Shown here in pieces: positions 7,385 through 16,021 of a stretch of DNA of 32,395 nucleotides; position 1 is the stretch's first letter, and every line of letters starts with the position of its first letter. The stretch comes from an uncultured Parabacteroides sp. (GTDB taxonomy: Bacteria; Bacteroidota; Bacteroidia; Bacteroidales; Tannerellaceae). The notes beneath the pieces were generated by a model that was given only the letters and a program-made list of their open reading frames with translations, did not search any database and was not told the origin of the DNA. A program made the position numbers and the translations under genes. The stretch covers positions 1 to 32,395 of the forward strand of contig CAMTPG010000001.1 of NCBI GenBank assembly GCA_947074335.1, given 5' to 3'.

Positions 7385-8647
7385 GTGAATAACAAATTAA
7401 CATATTACATACTTCTATTTTTCATCTTTATCATCTGTCCGGGATGTAATCGGGAAAAACATGATTTAAATGAAGATCTTGATTCGGAATGGGTCGACGA
7501 AGGTCAGCACATTTACCAGTTCGGAATCTGCATAGACTCACTGGATGTCAATGAATATTTGATAAAAAACGGAGATCATCCGGCTGCTATATTTTCAAGA
7601 CTCGGTTTTTCGGCTTCACAGGCTGATCAAATCTCAAAATCAGCTATCCATGTGCTGGATCCGACTAAGTTGCGTGCCGGCATGAATTTTTATACATTTA
7701 CCACACAAGATAGTCTGGCTACTATTCAATATCTTGCTTTTGCCAAATCATTAATTGATTATGCCGTGATTGATTTTACAGCCGACAGTCTGTTGGCTTA
7801 CGAATTCAACAAACCCGTTACAATAAAAAAAGAATATACCGAAGGCATTATTCAATCCTCTTTATGGAATGTAATTAAAGCAAACGGAGCTGATCCTCTT
7901 TTAGCACTTAAACTATCGGATGTTTATGCCTGGCAGATCGATTTTTTCGATATCAAAGAGGGCGACTCTTTCCAGACAGTATATAATGTGGCTTATATTG
8001 ATGACACCACGGCTCTGAATATTACCTCGATAGAAGGCGCTGTCTTTTCGCATCAGGGTAAAGAGTTTGTTGCTATTCCTTTCACACAGGATAGTATTCG
8101 CGAATACTTTGATCTGGAAGGAGCCAGCTTGAGAAAAGCTTTTTTAAAGGCGCCTTTAGACTTTTTCAGAATTACCTCCCGCTTCTCAAATGCCCGCTTC
8201 CATCCGATACTTAAAAAATACAGAGCTCATCACGGCGTGGATTATGCTGCCCCTGTAGGTACGGAAGTAAAAAGTATCGGTGCCGGCACAGTCGTATCCA
8301 AAGGTTACACAAATGGCGGTGGCCATACGCTGAAGGTTAAACATAATTCGGTTTACACAACATCGTATATGCATCTGAGTAAATATGCCAAAGGTATTGA
8401 AACCGGAAAACAAGTACAACAGGGTCAGATAATTGGCTATGTGGGATCGAGCGGACTTTCTACCGGACCACATCTCGATTTCCGTGTTTATAAAAACGGT
8501 CAGCCGATTAATCCGTTAGAAATGGAAGCACCGCCATCCGAACCGGTTAAGCCGGAACTGGCCGATAGTTTTATAATAACCCGACAAGTAATATTGGCCG
8601 AACTGGATAGTTTAAAACAAATACATCCCTTAAAAAAAGAACAATAA
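7385..8647 (+). CDS. M23 (LytM-type) peptidase-like lipoprotein
   Basis: A 420-residue exported protein starting at GTG, with a probable lipid-modified Cys21 (IICPGC). The first 260 residues form a domain typical of Bacteroidota M23 proteins and resemble the OapA/LysM-linked N-terminal part (SRLGFSASQADQI, ADPLLALKLSDVYAWQIDF). The C-terminal LytM domain has H282 and D286 (HHGVD), H330 (YMHLS) and H363 (GPHLDF). The usual HxH zinc motif reads HLD, with D365 in the second position. The protein is expected to cut peptidoglycan crosslinks or regulate an amidase. It has no visible link to the mannan genes. A weak hairpin with T-run (8643-8667) overlaps its stop. Confidence 0.85.
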   Translation: MNNKLTYYILLFFIFIICPGCNREKHDLNEDLDSEWVDEGQHIYQFGICIDSLDVNEYLIKNGDHPAAIFSRLGFSASQADQISKSAIHVLDPTKLRAGMNFYTFTTQDSLATIQYLAFAKSLIDYAVIDFTADSLLAYEFNKPVTIKKEYTEGIIQSSLWNVIKANGADPLLALKLSDVYAWQIDFFDIKEGDSFQTVYNVAYIDDTTALNITSIEGAVFSHQGKEFVAIPFTQDSIREYFDLEGASLRKAFLKAPLDFFRITSRFSNARFHPILKKYRAHHGVDYAAPVGTEVKSIGAGTVVSKGYTNGGGHTLKVKHNSVYTTSYMHLSKYAKGIETGKQVQQGQIIGYVGSSGLSTGPHLDFRVYKNGQPINPLEMEAPPSEPVKPELADSFIITRQVILAELDSLKQIHPLKKEQ

Positions 8648-8676
8648 TTTTTTAACATTATTTTTTTAAAAGATTA

Positions 8677-8708
8677 TTGGCCAATATCTCTTTTTATTGA
8701 TATCTTGC
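8677..8708 (+). promoter_or_regulatory. Promoter of the AraC-type regulator
   Basis: TTG at 8677-8679 is followed after 21 bases by TATCTTGC (8701-8708), a near match to TAnnTTTG. The predicted leader is about 80 bases and holds a small inverted repeat, cttac-tgtaa-gtaag, at 8722-8736. Confidence 0.5.
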
Positions 8709-8796
8709 ACCCGATTTAAAGCTTACTGTAAGTAAGACGTTAAACAAATACTGACTTTTTACTTTTAGTTGAATCTATCTAACCATGAAATAGTGT

Positions 8797-9690
8797 ATGA
8801 GTATTACTAACAGTCATATCATCCATGAAATGACACCCTTATCAGAGAAGGACTGTTTTTATGTGGTCGATCGCCATAAAACGGAATTTACCTATCCGAT
8901 ACATTGTCATGCCGAATTTGAATTAAATTTCATCGAACATGCAAATGGCGTAAAACGTACCGTGGGCGATTCGAGTGAGATTATTGGTGATTATGATCTG
9001 GTATTAATAACAGGCAAAGAACTCGAACATGTTTGGGAACAACACGAATGCACCTCTCCGCTGATTCGCGAAATCACGATTCAATTTTCATCGAACTTAT
9101 TGGGGCAAAGTGAGCTGATCGGTAAAAATCAGTTCGACAGCATCCGTAAAATGTTTGATCGCGCCCAATGTGGGATCAGCTTTCCGCTTTCAGCTATTCT
9201 GAAAGTCTATCATTTGCTCGATAAACAAACCCGGGAAGAGCAGGGATTTTATTCGGTAATCAATTTCCTGACACTTCTGCACGAATTATCATTAGTTGAA
9301 GATTATAAGACACTGGCCAGTTCCTCATTCGCCAAGATTAACACACAATCTGAAAGCAGAAGAATTCAGAAAGTGCAAAATCATATCAATGAGAACTATA
9401 AAAATAATATAAGACTGGAAAAATTATCAGAAATGGTAAATATGACTCCCACGGCCTTCAGCCGTTTCTTTAAACTACGCACCGGAAGAACACTTTCTGA
9501 TTACATCACCGATATCCGTATCGGTCATGCAAGCCGGATGCTTGTGGATACACAGCATTCGATCGCAGAAATTTGCTACGATTGCGGTTTTAACAATTTA
9601 TCAAACTTTAATCGAATTTTTAAGAAGAAAAAAGAATGTTCACCTAAAGAATTCAGAGACAACTATAAGAAAACCAGGATCATTGTGTGA
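8797..9690 (+). CDS. AraC-family transcriptional regulator of the mannan locus
   Basis: A 297-residue cytoplasmic regulator. The N-terminal half (about 1-190) is cupin-like: HCHAEFELNF with histidines near residue 40 is a typical start of the AraC ligand-binding domain. The C-terminal half holds the two helix-turn-helix units of HTH_18: IRLEKLSEMVNMTPTAFSRF, then SIAEICYDCGFNNLSNFNRI and the closing CSPKEFRDNY. It sits directly upstream of and in the same direction as susC, 274 bases away, so it is probably the local activator, responding to an imported mannan-derived sugar. No hybrid two-component system or anti-sigma factor is present in the locus. The ligand is inferred only from position. 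Confidence 0.92.
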   Translation: MSITNSHIIHEMTPLSEKDCFYVVDRHKTEFTYPIHCHAEFELNFIEHANGVKRTVGDSSEIIGDYDLVLITGKELEHVWEQHECTSPLIREITIQFSSNLLGQSELIGKNQFDSIRKMFDRAQCGISFPLSAILKVYHLLDKQTREEQGFYSVINFLTLLHELSLVEDYKTLASSSFAKINTQSESRRIQKVQNHINENYKNNIRLEKLSEMVNMTPTAFSRFFKLRTGRTLSDYITDIRIGHASRMLVDTQHSIAEICYDCGFNNLSNFNRIFKKKKECSPKEFRDNYKKTRIIV

Positions 9691-9726
9691 TCCGTGTATG
9701 ATATATATAGCACTGACCCGAAGCGG

Positions 9727-9754
9727 AATTTTGCATTCATTTTATATAATTTTG
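9727..9754 (+). promoter_or_regulatory. Candidate AraC-type operator: direct repeat spaced 21 bp
   Basis: AATTTTG occurs at 9727-9733 and 9748-9754, exactly 21 bases apart (two helical turns), 31 bases upstream of the susC -33 box. Tandem same-face half-sites near the promoter are typical of AraC activators. The segment is AT-rich, so chance is possible. Confidence 0.35.
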
Positions 9755-9784
9755 TAAAGAGTATTATTTTTAGATAAAATAGTA

Positions 9785-9816
9785 TTTGAATGCCTATTCC
9801 GTATCCTCTATTTTTG
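9785..9816 (+). promoter_or_regulatory. Promoter of the susC operon
   Basis: TTTG (9785-9788), 20 bases, then TATTTTTG (9809-9816) is a full match to the Bacteroidota consensus. An inverted repeat gcattca/tgaatgc (9733-9739 and 9787-9793) reaches into the -33 box. Transcription would start near 9823, leaving a leader of about 140 bases. Confidence 0.75.
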
Positions 9817-9857
9817 CAACATAAGAATTAAGTACTAACAATTTAAAAACACTGCCT

Positions 9858-9890
9858 ATGGGGAAGGATCCCTTAACTCTAAGGTTTTAA
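9858..9890 (+). CDS. Possible 10-residue leader peptide upstream of susC
   Basis: In the predicted susC leader an ATG opens a ten-codon frame (MGKDPLTLRF) ending in TAA. A hairpin ccTTA-actc-TAAgg (9871-9884) lies inside it. It ends 74 bases before the susC start. No ribosome binding site is evident, but this is usual here. It may be a regulatory leader or chance. Confidence 0.3.
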   Translation: MGKDPLTLRF

Positions 9891-9964
9891 AAGTTAACCC
9901 TTTAATACCAAATTAAAAGTAAATATAGATTTAAGTTTAGCCTTATAAGATTAATAGAATAAAA

Positions 9965-12900
9965 ATGAATTCAAGGATTATTAGAACAACGCTTTGTTTA
10001 GGCGCATGTATGATTTTCCCGCTTGGAGAACTACCCTTAGCAATGGCTGCACCAGGCACTACAATGGAAATAGTACAACAAACAAGAAAGATCACAGGTA
10101 CAGTTATCGACGAATTCGGCGATGCAGTTATCGGCGCCAATGTGATTGAAAAAGGAACAACAAACGGAGTAATGACCGACTTAGATGGCGGTTTTTCTCT
10201 CGAAGTACCGCAGGGATCCACAATCGAAGTTTCGTACATCGGTTACCTGACTCAGGAAATCCCTGTTACCAACCAGACAGCACCGCTGCGCATCGTCTTA
10301 AAAGAAGATTCCCAGAGTCTTGACGAAGTAGTAGTAGTGGGTTATGGTGTTCAGAAAAAGAAATTAGTAACCGGAGCAACTGTTCAGGTGAAAGGTGACA
10401 ACATCCAGAAACTCAATACCACAAACGTATTGGGAGCGCTTCAGAGCCAGACTCCGGGTGTAAACATCACAGCCGCTTCAGGACAACCCGGCGAAGGTTA
10501 TAAAATTAACATCCGTGGTGCCGGTACAAACGGCTCAACAACGCCGCTTTATATTATCGACGGTGTACCGGGTGATATTAATGCTTTAAGCCCTGCCGAT
10601 ATTGAGAGCGTAGACGTATTGAAAGATGCTGCTTCGGCTGCCATCTATGGTGCACGTGCTGCCAACGGTGTAATCATCGTGACCACAAAACAGGGTAAAG
10701 CCGGCAAAATCATGGTATCGTTCGACGGTTATATCGGCTGGCAGAATGTGGCTAAGATGCCTGAATTGCTTGATGCAAGACAGTACATGGGTATTATGGA
10801 TCAGTTGAACTTCAATACTGGTGCACAACCTTACAACTGGTTAAACTACATGTCGCAGGAGCAATACAACCGTTATATGAGCGGTGAAGATAAAGGAACA
10901 AACTGGCTGGATGAGATCAGAAATAAAAATGCACTCACTATGAACTATGCATTAAACCTGACAGGTGGTTCTGATTTCTCTAAATTCTCTACCGGTGTTT
11001 CTTATACCAAACAGGATGGTATCCTGGGTAAACCCTGTAACTCTGAATTCCAGCGTTTCACAATCCGTATGAACTCGGAGCATGTATTGTGGCGTAAAAA
11101 TGATCTGGATATCATTACATTCGGAGAAAACTTCTTCTATAATCACAATGAGAGATCTGGTATCTCTACAGGAAACCAGTATAGTAATAACCTCTCGAAC
11201 ATGTTGCGTGCCAATCCGTTGATTCCGGTATACAACGAAAACGGTGATTATTATATGTATGATGATCTGGTAAGAGATGGTTGGTTTAACTACAACTCAT
11301 ACACTTCGAACCCGATTGCCAGCATGGTAAATAAAGATCAGGGTAATAACAAATCGAAAAACTATGGCATGACCATGGTGGGCTGGTTGAAAATTCAGCC
11401 GATTAAAGGTTTGACATACCGCGGTCAGGTAGGTTACAAGCAGAATTCAAGCAGCTACAGAAGCTATAACTATGCTTATAAAATCAATGATTCGGGTGAT
11501 CAGAATACAACTGATAATGTACACCAGAATATGAGTATCGGCTGGAGCTGGTCTGTTGAAAATACAATCAATTACAATTTTGATGTGGCTGAGAAAAACC
11601 ACTTCGATGTATTGGTTGGTCAGACTTTCGAACGCAGCGGTTACGGCATGGGCGAAGAGATCGGTGTTACCGCATCAAACACGCTGTTTGGAAGCTGGGA
11701 TAAAGCTTACATCAGCAACAGCCTTGAATCGCAGCCTACTTCTGCTTACGGCAGACCCTGGGGTGACAACTCGCTGGCTTCTTTCTTTGGTCGTGTTACT
11801 TACGACTATAATGAAAAATACCTGGCCAGTGTGATTATGCGTGCCGACGGTTCTTCAAACTTTGCCCGCGGACATCGCTGGGGTTATTTCCCTTCGGTAG
11901 CAGCAGGTTGGGTAATGAGCAACGAATCGTTCATGGAAAGTACCCAGAGCTGGATGGACTTCCTGAAATTGCGTGCCAGCTGGGGTCGTAACGGTAACTG
12001 TAACATCAACAACTTCCAGTATAGCGCTACCGTAGGTTTCGATGCATTCGGTCAGTATTCGTTTGGCAACAACAAAGATGCAGCAACACAGGGTGGTTAT
12101 GCAAACATTTTGCCGAATAAAGATGTAACCTGGGAAACTTCTGAACAGTTAAACGTAGGTTTGGATGCACGCTTCATCAGCAACCGTTTGAATTTAATGT
12201 TCGACTGGTACAACAAGAAAACTAAAGACTTGTTGATCCAGGCTCCTATTCTTGACTCATACGGTACAAACGCACCTTTCATCAACGGTGGTGATGTAAC
12301 AAACAAAGGGGTTGAAATTGGTTTATCATGGATGGATCAGGTTGGCGAATTCAACTATGGTGCAAGTGTGAACCTGGCTCATAACAAGAATAAAGTAACT
12401 AAGATCAACAATAACGACGGTTATATCTTAGGTGCATCTAATGTGCTTTCTGAAAACACACGTCCCGTTTATCGTATGCAGGAAGGAATGCCGATCGGTT
12501 ATTTCTGGGGATACAAAACAGAAGGTGTAATGCAGAATGATGCCGATGTTCAGGATTATCTGAATAAAAACTGTAACGGCAATGCTTCAAACTCTTTGCA
12601 GGGTAATTCTATCCAGGCAGGTGATCTGAAATTTGTAGATACAAACGGCGACGGTATTATCGATGAAAACGATAAAGTAATGATTGGTAATCCGCATCCG
12701 AAAATGACAATGGGTATCTCGCTGAACTTTACTTATAAAGGTTTAGATTTTGCAGTAACAGGATTCGGTGCTTTCGGTCATCAGAATGTTCGTTCATACC
12801 GCAAATTCACTGACGGTCAGTATGAAAACTACACTACCGAAGTATATGACTACTGGCATGGCGAAGGAACATCTAACAGATTCCCGCGTTTGATCCCGGG

Positions 12901-13198
12901 TAACTCAGGTGTTAACTTCCAGCAGATCTCGGATATCTATGTTGAAAATGCAGACTATTTCCGTCTTCAGAACTTAACAGTAGGTTACAACATTCAGAAC
13001 ATCTGGAAAACATGTCCGCTGAACCAGTTACGTGTTTACTTCACAGCACAAAATTTATTCACTATTACCAAATATAAAGGTATGGACCCGGAAATCGGAT
13101 CTGACGGTGGAACCAGCGATCCTTGGGCATCAGGAATTGACTTAGGTTATTATCCTTCTCCGAGAACTTATATGTTTGGTGTTAATATTAAATTCTAA
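9965..13198 (+). CDS. SusC-family TonB-dependent outer-membrane transporter
   Basis: A 1077-residue outer-membrane barrel that imports oligosaccharides, powered by TonB-ExbBD. A signal peptide (cleavage near LAMA-APG, residue 28) is followed by a carboxypeptidase-regulatory-like domain at about 42-112 (ITGTVIDEFGDAVIGANV). The family TonB-box sequence DEVVVVGYG is at residues 120-128. The plug domain contains LYIIDGVPGDI and AAIYGARAANGVIIVTTK. The barrel ends in MFGVNIKF with a terminal Phe. There is no STN domain, in keeping with control by an AraC regulator rather than an anti-sigma factor. It is the first gene of an operon with the SusD gene 15 bases downstream. The beta-mannan cargo is inferred from neighbouring enzymes. 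Confidence 0.96.
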   Translation: MNSRIIRTTLCLGACMIFPLGELPLAMAAPGTTMEIVQQTRKITGTVIDEFGDAVIGANVIEKGTTNGVMTDLDGGFSLEVPQGSTIEVSYIGYLTQEIPVTNQTAPLRIVLKEDSQSLDEVVVVGYGVQKKKLVTGATVQVKGDNIQKLNTTNVLGALQSQTPGVNITAASGQPGEGYKINIRGAGTNGSTTPLYIIDGVPGDINALSPADIESVDVLKDAASAAIYGARAANGVIIVTTKQGKAGKIMVSFDGYIGWQNVAKMPELLDARQYMGIMDQLNFNTGAQPYNWLNYMSQEQYNRYMSGEDKGTNWLDEIRNKNALTMNYALNLTGGSDFSKFSTGVSYTKQDGILGKPCNSEFQRFTIRMNSEHVLWRKNDLDIITFGENFFYNHNERSGISTGNQYSNNLSNMLRANPLIPVYNENGDYYMYDDLVRDGWFNYNSYTSNPIASMVNKDQGNNKSKNYGMTMVGWLKIQPIKGLTYRGQVGYKQNSSSYRSYNYAYKINDSGDQNTTDNVHQNMSIGWSWSVENTINYNFDVAEKNHFDVLVGQTFERSGYGMGEEIGVTASNTLFGSWDKAYISNSLESQPTSAYGRPWGDNSLASFFGRVTYDYNEKYLASVIMRADGSSNFARGHRWGYFPSVAAGWVMSNESFMESTQSWMDFLKLRASWGRNGNCNINNFQYSATVGFDAFGQYSFGNNKDAATQGGYANILPNKDVTWETSEQLNVGLDARFISNRLNLMFDWYNKKTKDLLIQAPILDSYGTNAPFINGGDVTNKGVEIGLSWMDQVGEFNYGASVNLAHNKNKVTKINNNDGYILGASNVLSENTRPVYRMQEGMPIGYFWGYKTEGVMQNDADVQDYLNKNCNGNASNSLQGNSIQAGDLKFVDTNGDGIIDENDKVMIGNPHPKMTMGISLNFTYKGLDFAVTGFGAFGHQNVRSYRKFTDGQYENYTTEVYDYWHGEGTSNRFPRLIPGNSGVNFQQISDIYVENADYFRLQNLTVGYNIQNIWKTCPLNQLRVYFTAQNLFTITKYKGMDPEIGSDGGTSDPWASGIDLGYYPSPRTYMFGVNIKF

Positions 13199-13213
13199 TA
13201 ATAAACAGACATC

Positions 13214-14989
13214 ATGAAAAAGATAATATATGCAGCTTTAGGACTGGCTGCCATTTTCACCTCGTGTGAAAATGCACTCGATACAACAAATTATTTGGAA
13301 AAAACGACGGATACATATCCCGAGACATATGTAGATGCGCAGCAGATGGTTACTGCTATCTATCAGAACCTGAACCTGGTTTGTGCAAATCCGCAAATGT
13401 CGTTCTTCTATATTTCTATGCTGGCCAGTGATGACAACCTCGGTGGCGGCGGTGGAAATGATAAACTCATGCAGGCTTTAGACCTGCTGGGTAACTATCA
13501 GACAGATATGACCCGCGAATTCTGGAAAGCCCGCTATGAAGGTATCTTCCGCGCGAATAACCTGATTGCAACACTGGACAACTGCCAGAACTTCCCTTCA
13601 GTGGAAGCACGCAATCAAATCATGGGTGAAGCGCTCTTTTTGCGCGCATTCTTCTACTATGAATTGTGTTCACAGTATGGCAATGTACCTTTGCTGACAG
13701 CTACTGACCCGGTTGACTATCCGAATGCTTCGGCTGAAGAATTGTGGGGACAGATTCTGTTAGATCTGAAAACAGCTGCTGATCTTATGCCGAACTGGAG
13801 AGCCGGTTCAGCGATCCTGGAAACAGGACACGTAGACAAATATTGTGCACAGGCCATGTTAGGCAGAGCCTGGTTGTTCTACACAGGTATGTATGGTAAC
13901 GGTTCTGAATTATCGCAACTGGTAAGCGAAAGCTACAGTCCGCTTACTTCGGTAACTTTACCCGACGGTTCAACTCTGACAAAACAGGAAGTAATCGGTT
14001 ATATCGATGATTGTGTAAACAACTCAGGATATTCACTGGTTCCGGATTATCGTAACCTGTGGGCTTATACAAACCGTCTTACTGTTGATGATTATGAATA
14101 TACAGCAGGTCAGGGTCTGAAATGGGTTGAAAATGACAATGCAATCAATCCGGAAGCCATGTTTATGATTAAATTCAACAAACTGGCAGACTGGCAGACA
14201 ACAATTGGTTATGCTAACAGTTATGCACTGCACTTCGGTATGCGTGGTGGCCAGGCTTACGAAAACACATTCCCGTTTGGTCAGGGATGGGGTGCCGGTC
14301 CGGTAGCTCCGAACCTGGTAAACGACTGGACTGTGGCAGAACCTAATGATGCACGTCGTGAAGCTTCTGTATGTAATGTAAACGAACTGCCTGCTTATAC
14401 CAGAGGTGGTTGGGCCGATTTCGTTCAGGAAACAGATTATTATGGTAAAAAACTTTCTCCGATTTCTTGTAAAACTACAGAAACAGAGTCAGGCTATTAC
14501 AGTTGTTTCGAAAATGCAATGTATGGTACTTCTAACTGGATTCAGGGTTCTGACAATATGCAGCTGAACAACATTCACGACTTGGTACTGATTCGTTTCG
14601 CCGATGTATTGTTGATGCAGTCTGAGTTGAAAGAAGATGCAACAGGTATGAATCAGGTTCGTTCACGTGCCGGTTTGCCCGCAACCTCTTACTCACTCGA
14701 AAACATCCAGAGAGAACGTCGTTGGGAACTTGCTTTCGAAGGTGTACGCTGGAATGATATCCGTCGCTGGCACATCGCTGCAAAAGCACTCGAGAAACAA
14801 ACGAATGTAAATGTCTACTATTGCGGTGCTCCCGGTACAAACCAGTCACACATCGGCGGTTATGCAGCCCGTTACAACGCAACAGCAGGTTTCTTCAAAA
14901 TTCCTGAAAGTCAGATTTCTCTTTCTACTGCTCTGCAGCAAAACCCGGGTTGGGGTTCTGATGCCGAATACAACGGATGGGGAATGTAA
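13214..14989 (+). CDS. SusD-family glycan-binding surface lipoprotein
   Basis: A 591-residue lipoprotein with lipobox FTSC (Cys19). It forms the lid of the SusC transporter and binds the polysaccharide at the cell surface. The SusD fold is visible from the helical TPR-like repeats (MGEALFLRAFFYYELCSQYG, the typical SusD signature) and the C-terminal RagB/SusD part (LENIQRERRWELAFEGVRW, then NDIRRW). It is tightly linked to susC and followed 26 bases later by a third lipoprotein. Mannan specificity is inferred. Length and motifs are complete. Confidence 0.96.
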   Translation: MKKIIYAALGLAAIFTSCENALDTTNYLEKTTDTYPETYVDAQQMVTAIYQNLNLVCANPQMSFFYISMLASDDNLGGGGGNDKLMQALDLLGNYQTDMTREFWKARYEGIFRANNLIATLDNCQNFPSVEARNQIMGEALFLRAFFYYELCSQYGNVPLLTATDPVDYPNASAEELWGQILLDLKTAADLMPNWRAGSAILETGHVDKYCAQAMLGRAWLFYTGMYGNGSELSQLVSESYSPLTSVTLPDGSTLTKQEVIGYIDDCVNNSGYSLVPDYRNLWAYTNRLTVDDYEYTAGQGLKWVENDNAINPEAMFMIKFNKLADWQTTIGYANSYALHFGMRGGQAYENTFPFGQGWGAGPVAPNLVNDWTVAEPNDARREASVCNVNELPAYTRGGWADFVQETDYYGKKLSPISCKTTETESGYYSCFENAMYGTSNWIQGSDNMQLNNIHDLVLIRFADVLLMQSELKEDATGMNQVRSRAGLPATSYSLENIQRERRWELAFEGVRWNDIRRWHIAAKALEKQTNVNVYYCGAPGTNQSHIGGYAARYNATAGFFKIPESQISLSTALQQNPGWGSDAEYNGWGM

Positions 14990-15015
14990 TAACCTTTTAA
15001 TTGGATTAAATAATC

Positions 15016-15846
15016 ATGAAAAAGAATATATATTTAGCATTAGCACTGGCTTCTGGTTTATTGATGTCTTGTACTAGCACAGATGACGGCCCAAAGCCTT
15101 CAACTGATTTAACAGCCGAAAAATTACAAAACATTGTTTCAGTAAACCAGACTGTAGCCAATCAGAATAAATTTACCTTTTCTACCAATCCTGCATTGAC
15201 AGTACAGATTCTGGATCAGGATGGCAGCATCTTAGCAACCGGTACAAGCGGCGAAATTATCGGAGTTCCTCCTTTAACACAGCTTACCGTGCGCGGCATG
15301 AATCAGGACGGTTCTATCGTTTCTTATTCGAACGACGTAACAATCACAGATTATGTGGATGTACCCGAAATTTATAAATATCTGTTTGGTGATTCTTATT
15401 CATCACAAACATGGACATGGGATACTGAAGCATCTGACGGTGTTTGGGGTAACGGCGGTTACTTAAGCAACAGCGGTCCGGGCTGGTGGGTTGTTCAGGC
15501 AGCCGACATCGACGAACAATGCGAAGGCAAAGGCTTACCGCATGACGGGTTGAACGGTTGGATGACTTTCACACTCGCCGGTAAAAAAGTAGATACCAGC
15601 CGCGGCGAATCAGGAAGTCTTTCATGGGATCAGTCTTCGATCGCAAAAGAGGGTTGGGATTTAGGTAAACTGATCTTCAGTGGTACTGTTCCTTTGATGG
15701 GTATTCAGGTAAATGAGGATAACAGACGCGAATACAACTATCACATTCTGTTGATGGATGGCGAACACCTCCGTTTATGTGCTCCCGAAACAGGTTCAGG
15801 CGAAGGCGGAACAGCCTGGTTCTACAACTTCAAAGTAAAGAATTAA
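15016..15846 (+). CDS. Surface glycan-binding lipoprotein (SusE-position), family not recognised
   Basis: A 276-residue lipoprotein with lipobox LLMSC (Cys19) in the position normally held by SusE/SusF-type binding proteins. An N-terminal segment (about 30-115) looks like an immunoglobulin-type beta domain ending in SYSNDVTITDY. The rest (120-276) is rich in Trp, Gly and Asn (WTWDTEASDGVWGNGGYL, GPGWWVV), with many exposed aromatic residues as in carbohydrate-binding modules. I do not recognise a named family. A surface binding role is inferred from operon position, lipidation and composition. It is the last gene before a strong terminator. Confidence 0.75.
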   Translation: MKKNIYLALALASGLLMSCTSTDDGPKPSTDLTAEKLQNIVSVNQTVANQNKFTFSTNPALTVQILDQDGSILATGTSGEIIGVPPLTQLTVRGMNQDGSIVSYSNDVTITDYVDVPEIYKYLFGDSYSSQTWTWDTEASDGVWGNGGYLSNSGPGWWVVQAADIDEQCEGKGLPHDGLNGWMTFTLAGKKVDTSRGESGSLSWDQSSIAKEGWDLGKLIFSGTVPLMGIQVNEDNRREYNYHILLMDGEHLRLCAPETGSGEGGTAWFYNFKVKN

Positions 15847-15905
15847 TGGTTTTTTAGATATCGGTTTATTACTTTGCATTCTTTGTTCATAAAGAACATT
15901 TTGTT

Positions 15906-15938
15906 AAAAAGGTGAACTTCTATAGTTCACCTTTTTTT
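15906..15938 (+). terminator. Terminator after the SusCD-SGBP operon
   Basis: A 13-bp stem (15906-15918 with 15924-15936) with loop tctat is followed by T residues. It separates the transport genes from the alpha-galactosidase. Confidence 0.85.
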
Positions 15939-16021
15939 ACCCGATATAGTTATGTAATTGTAAAGCAGAAAAACGCTCCTTGCACGGAGTTTGAAATTAA
16001 ATTTAATAACAAACAGAAAAA

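Noticed and set aside
8785..8793. Mini frame ATG AAA TAG just before the regulator start
   Set aside because: Only two codons, in frame with the true start; no sign that it is more than chance in AT-rich DNA.
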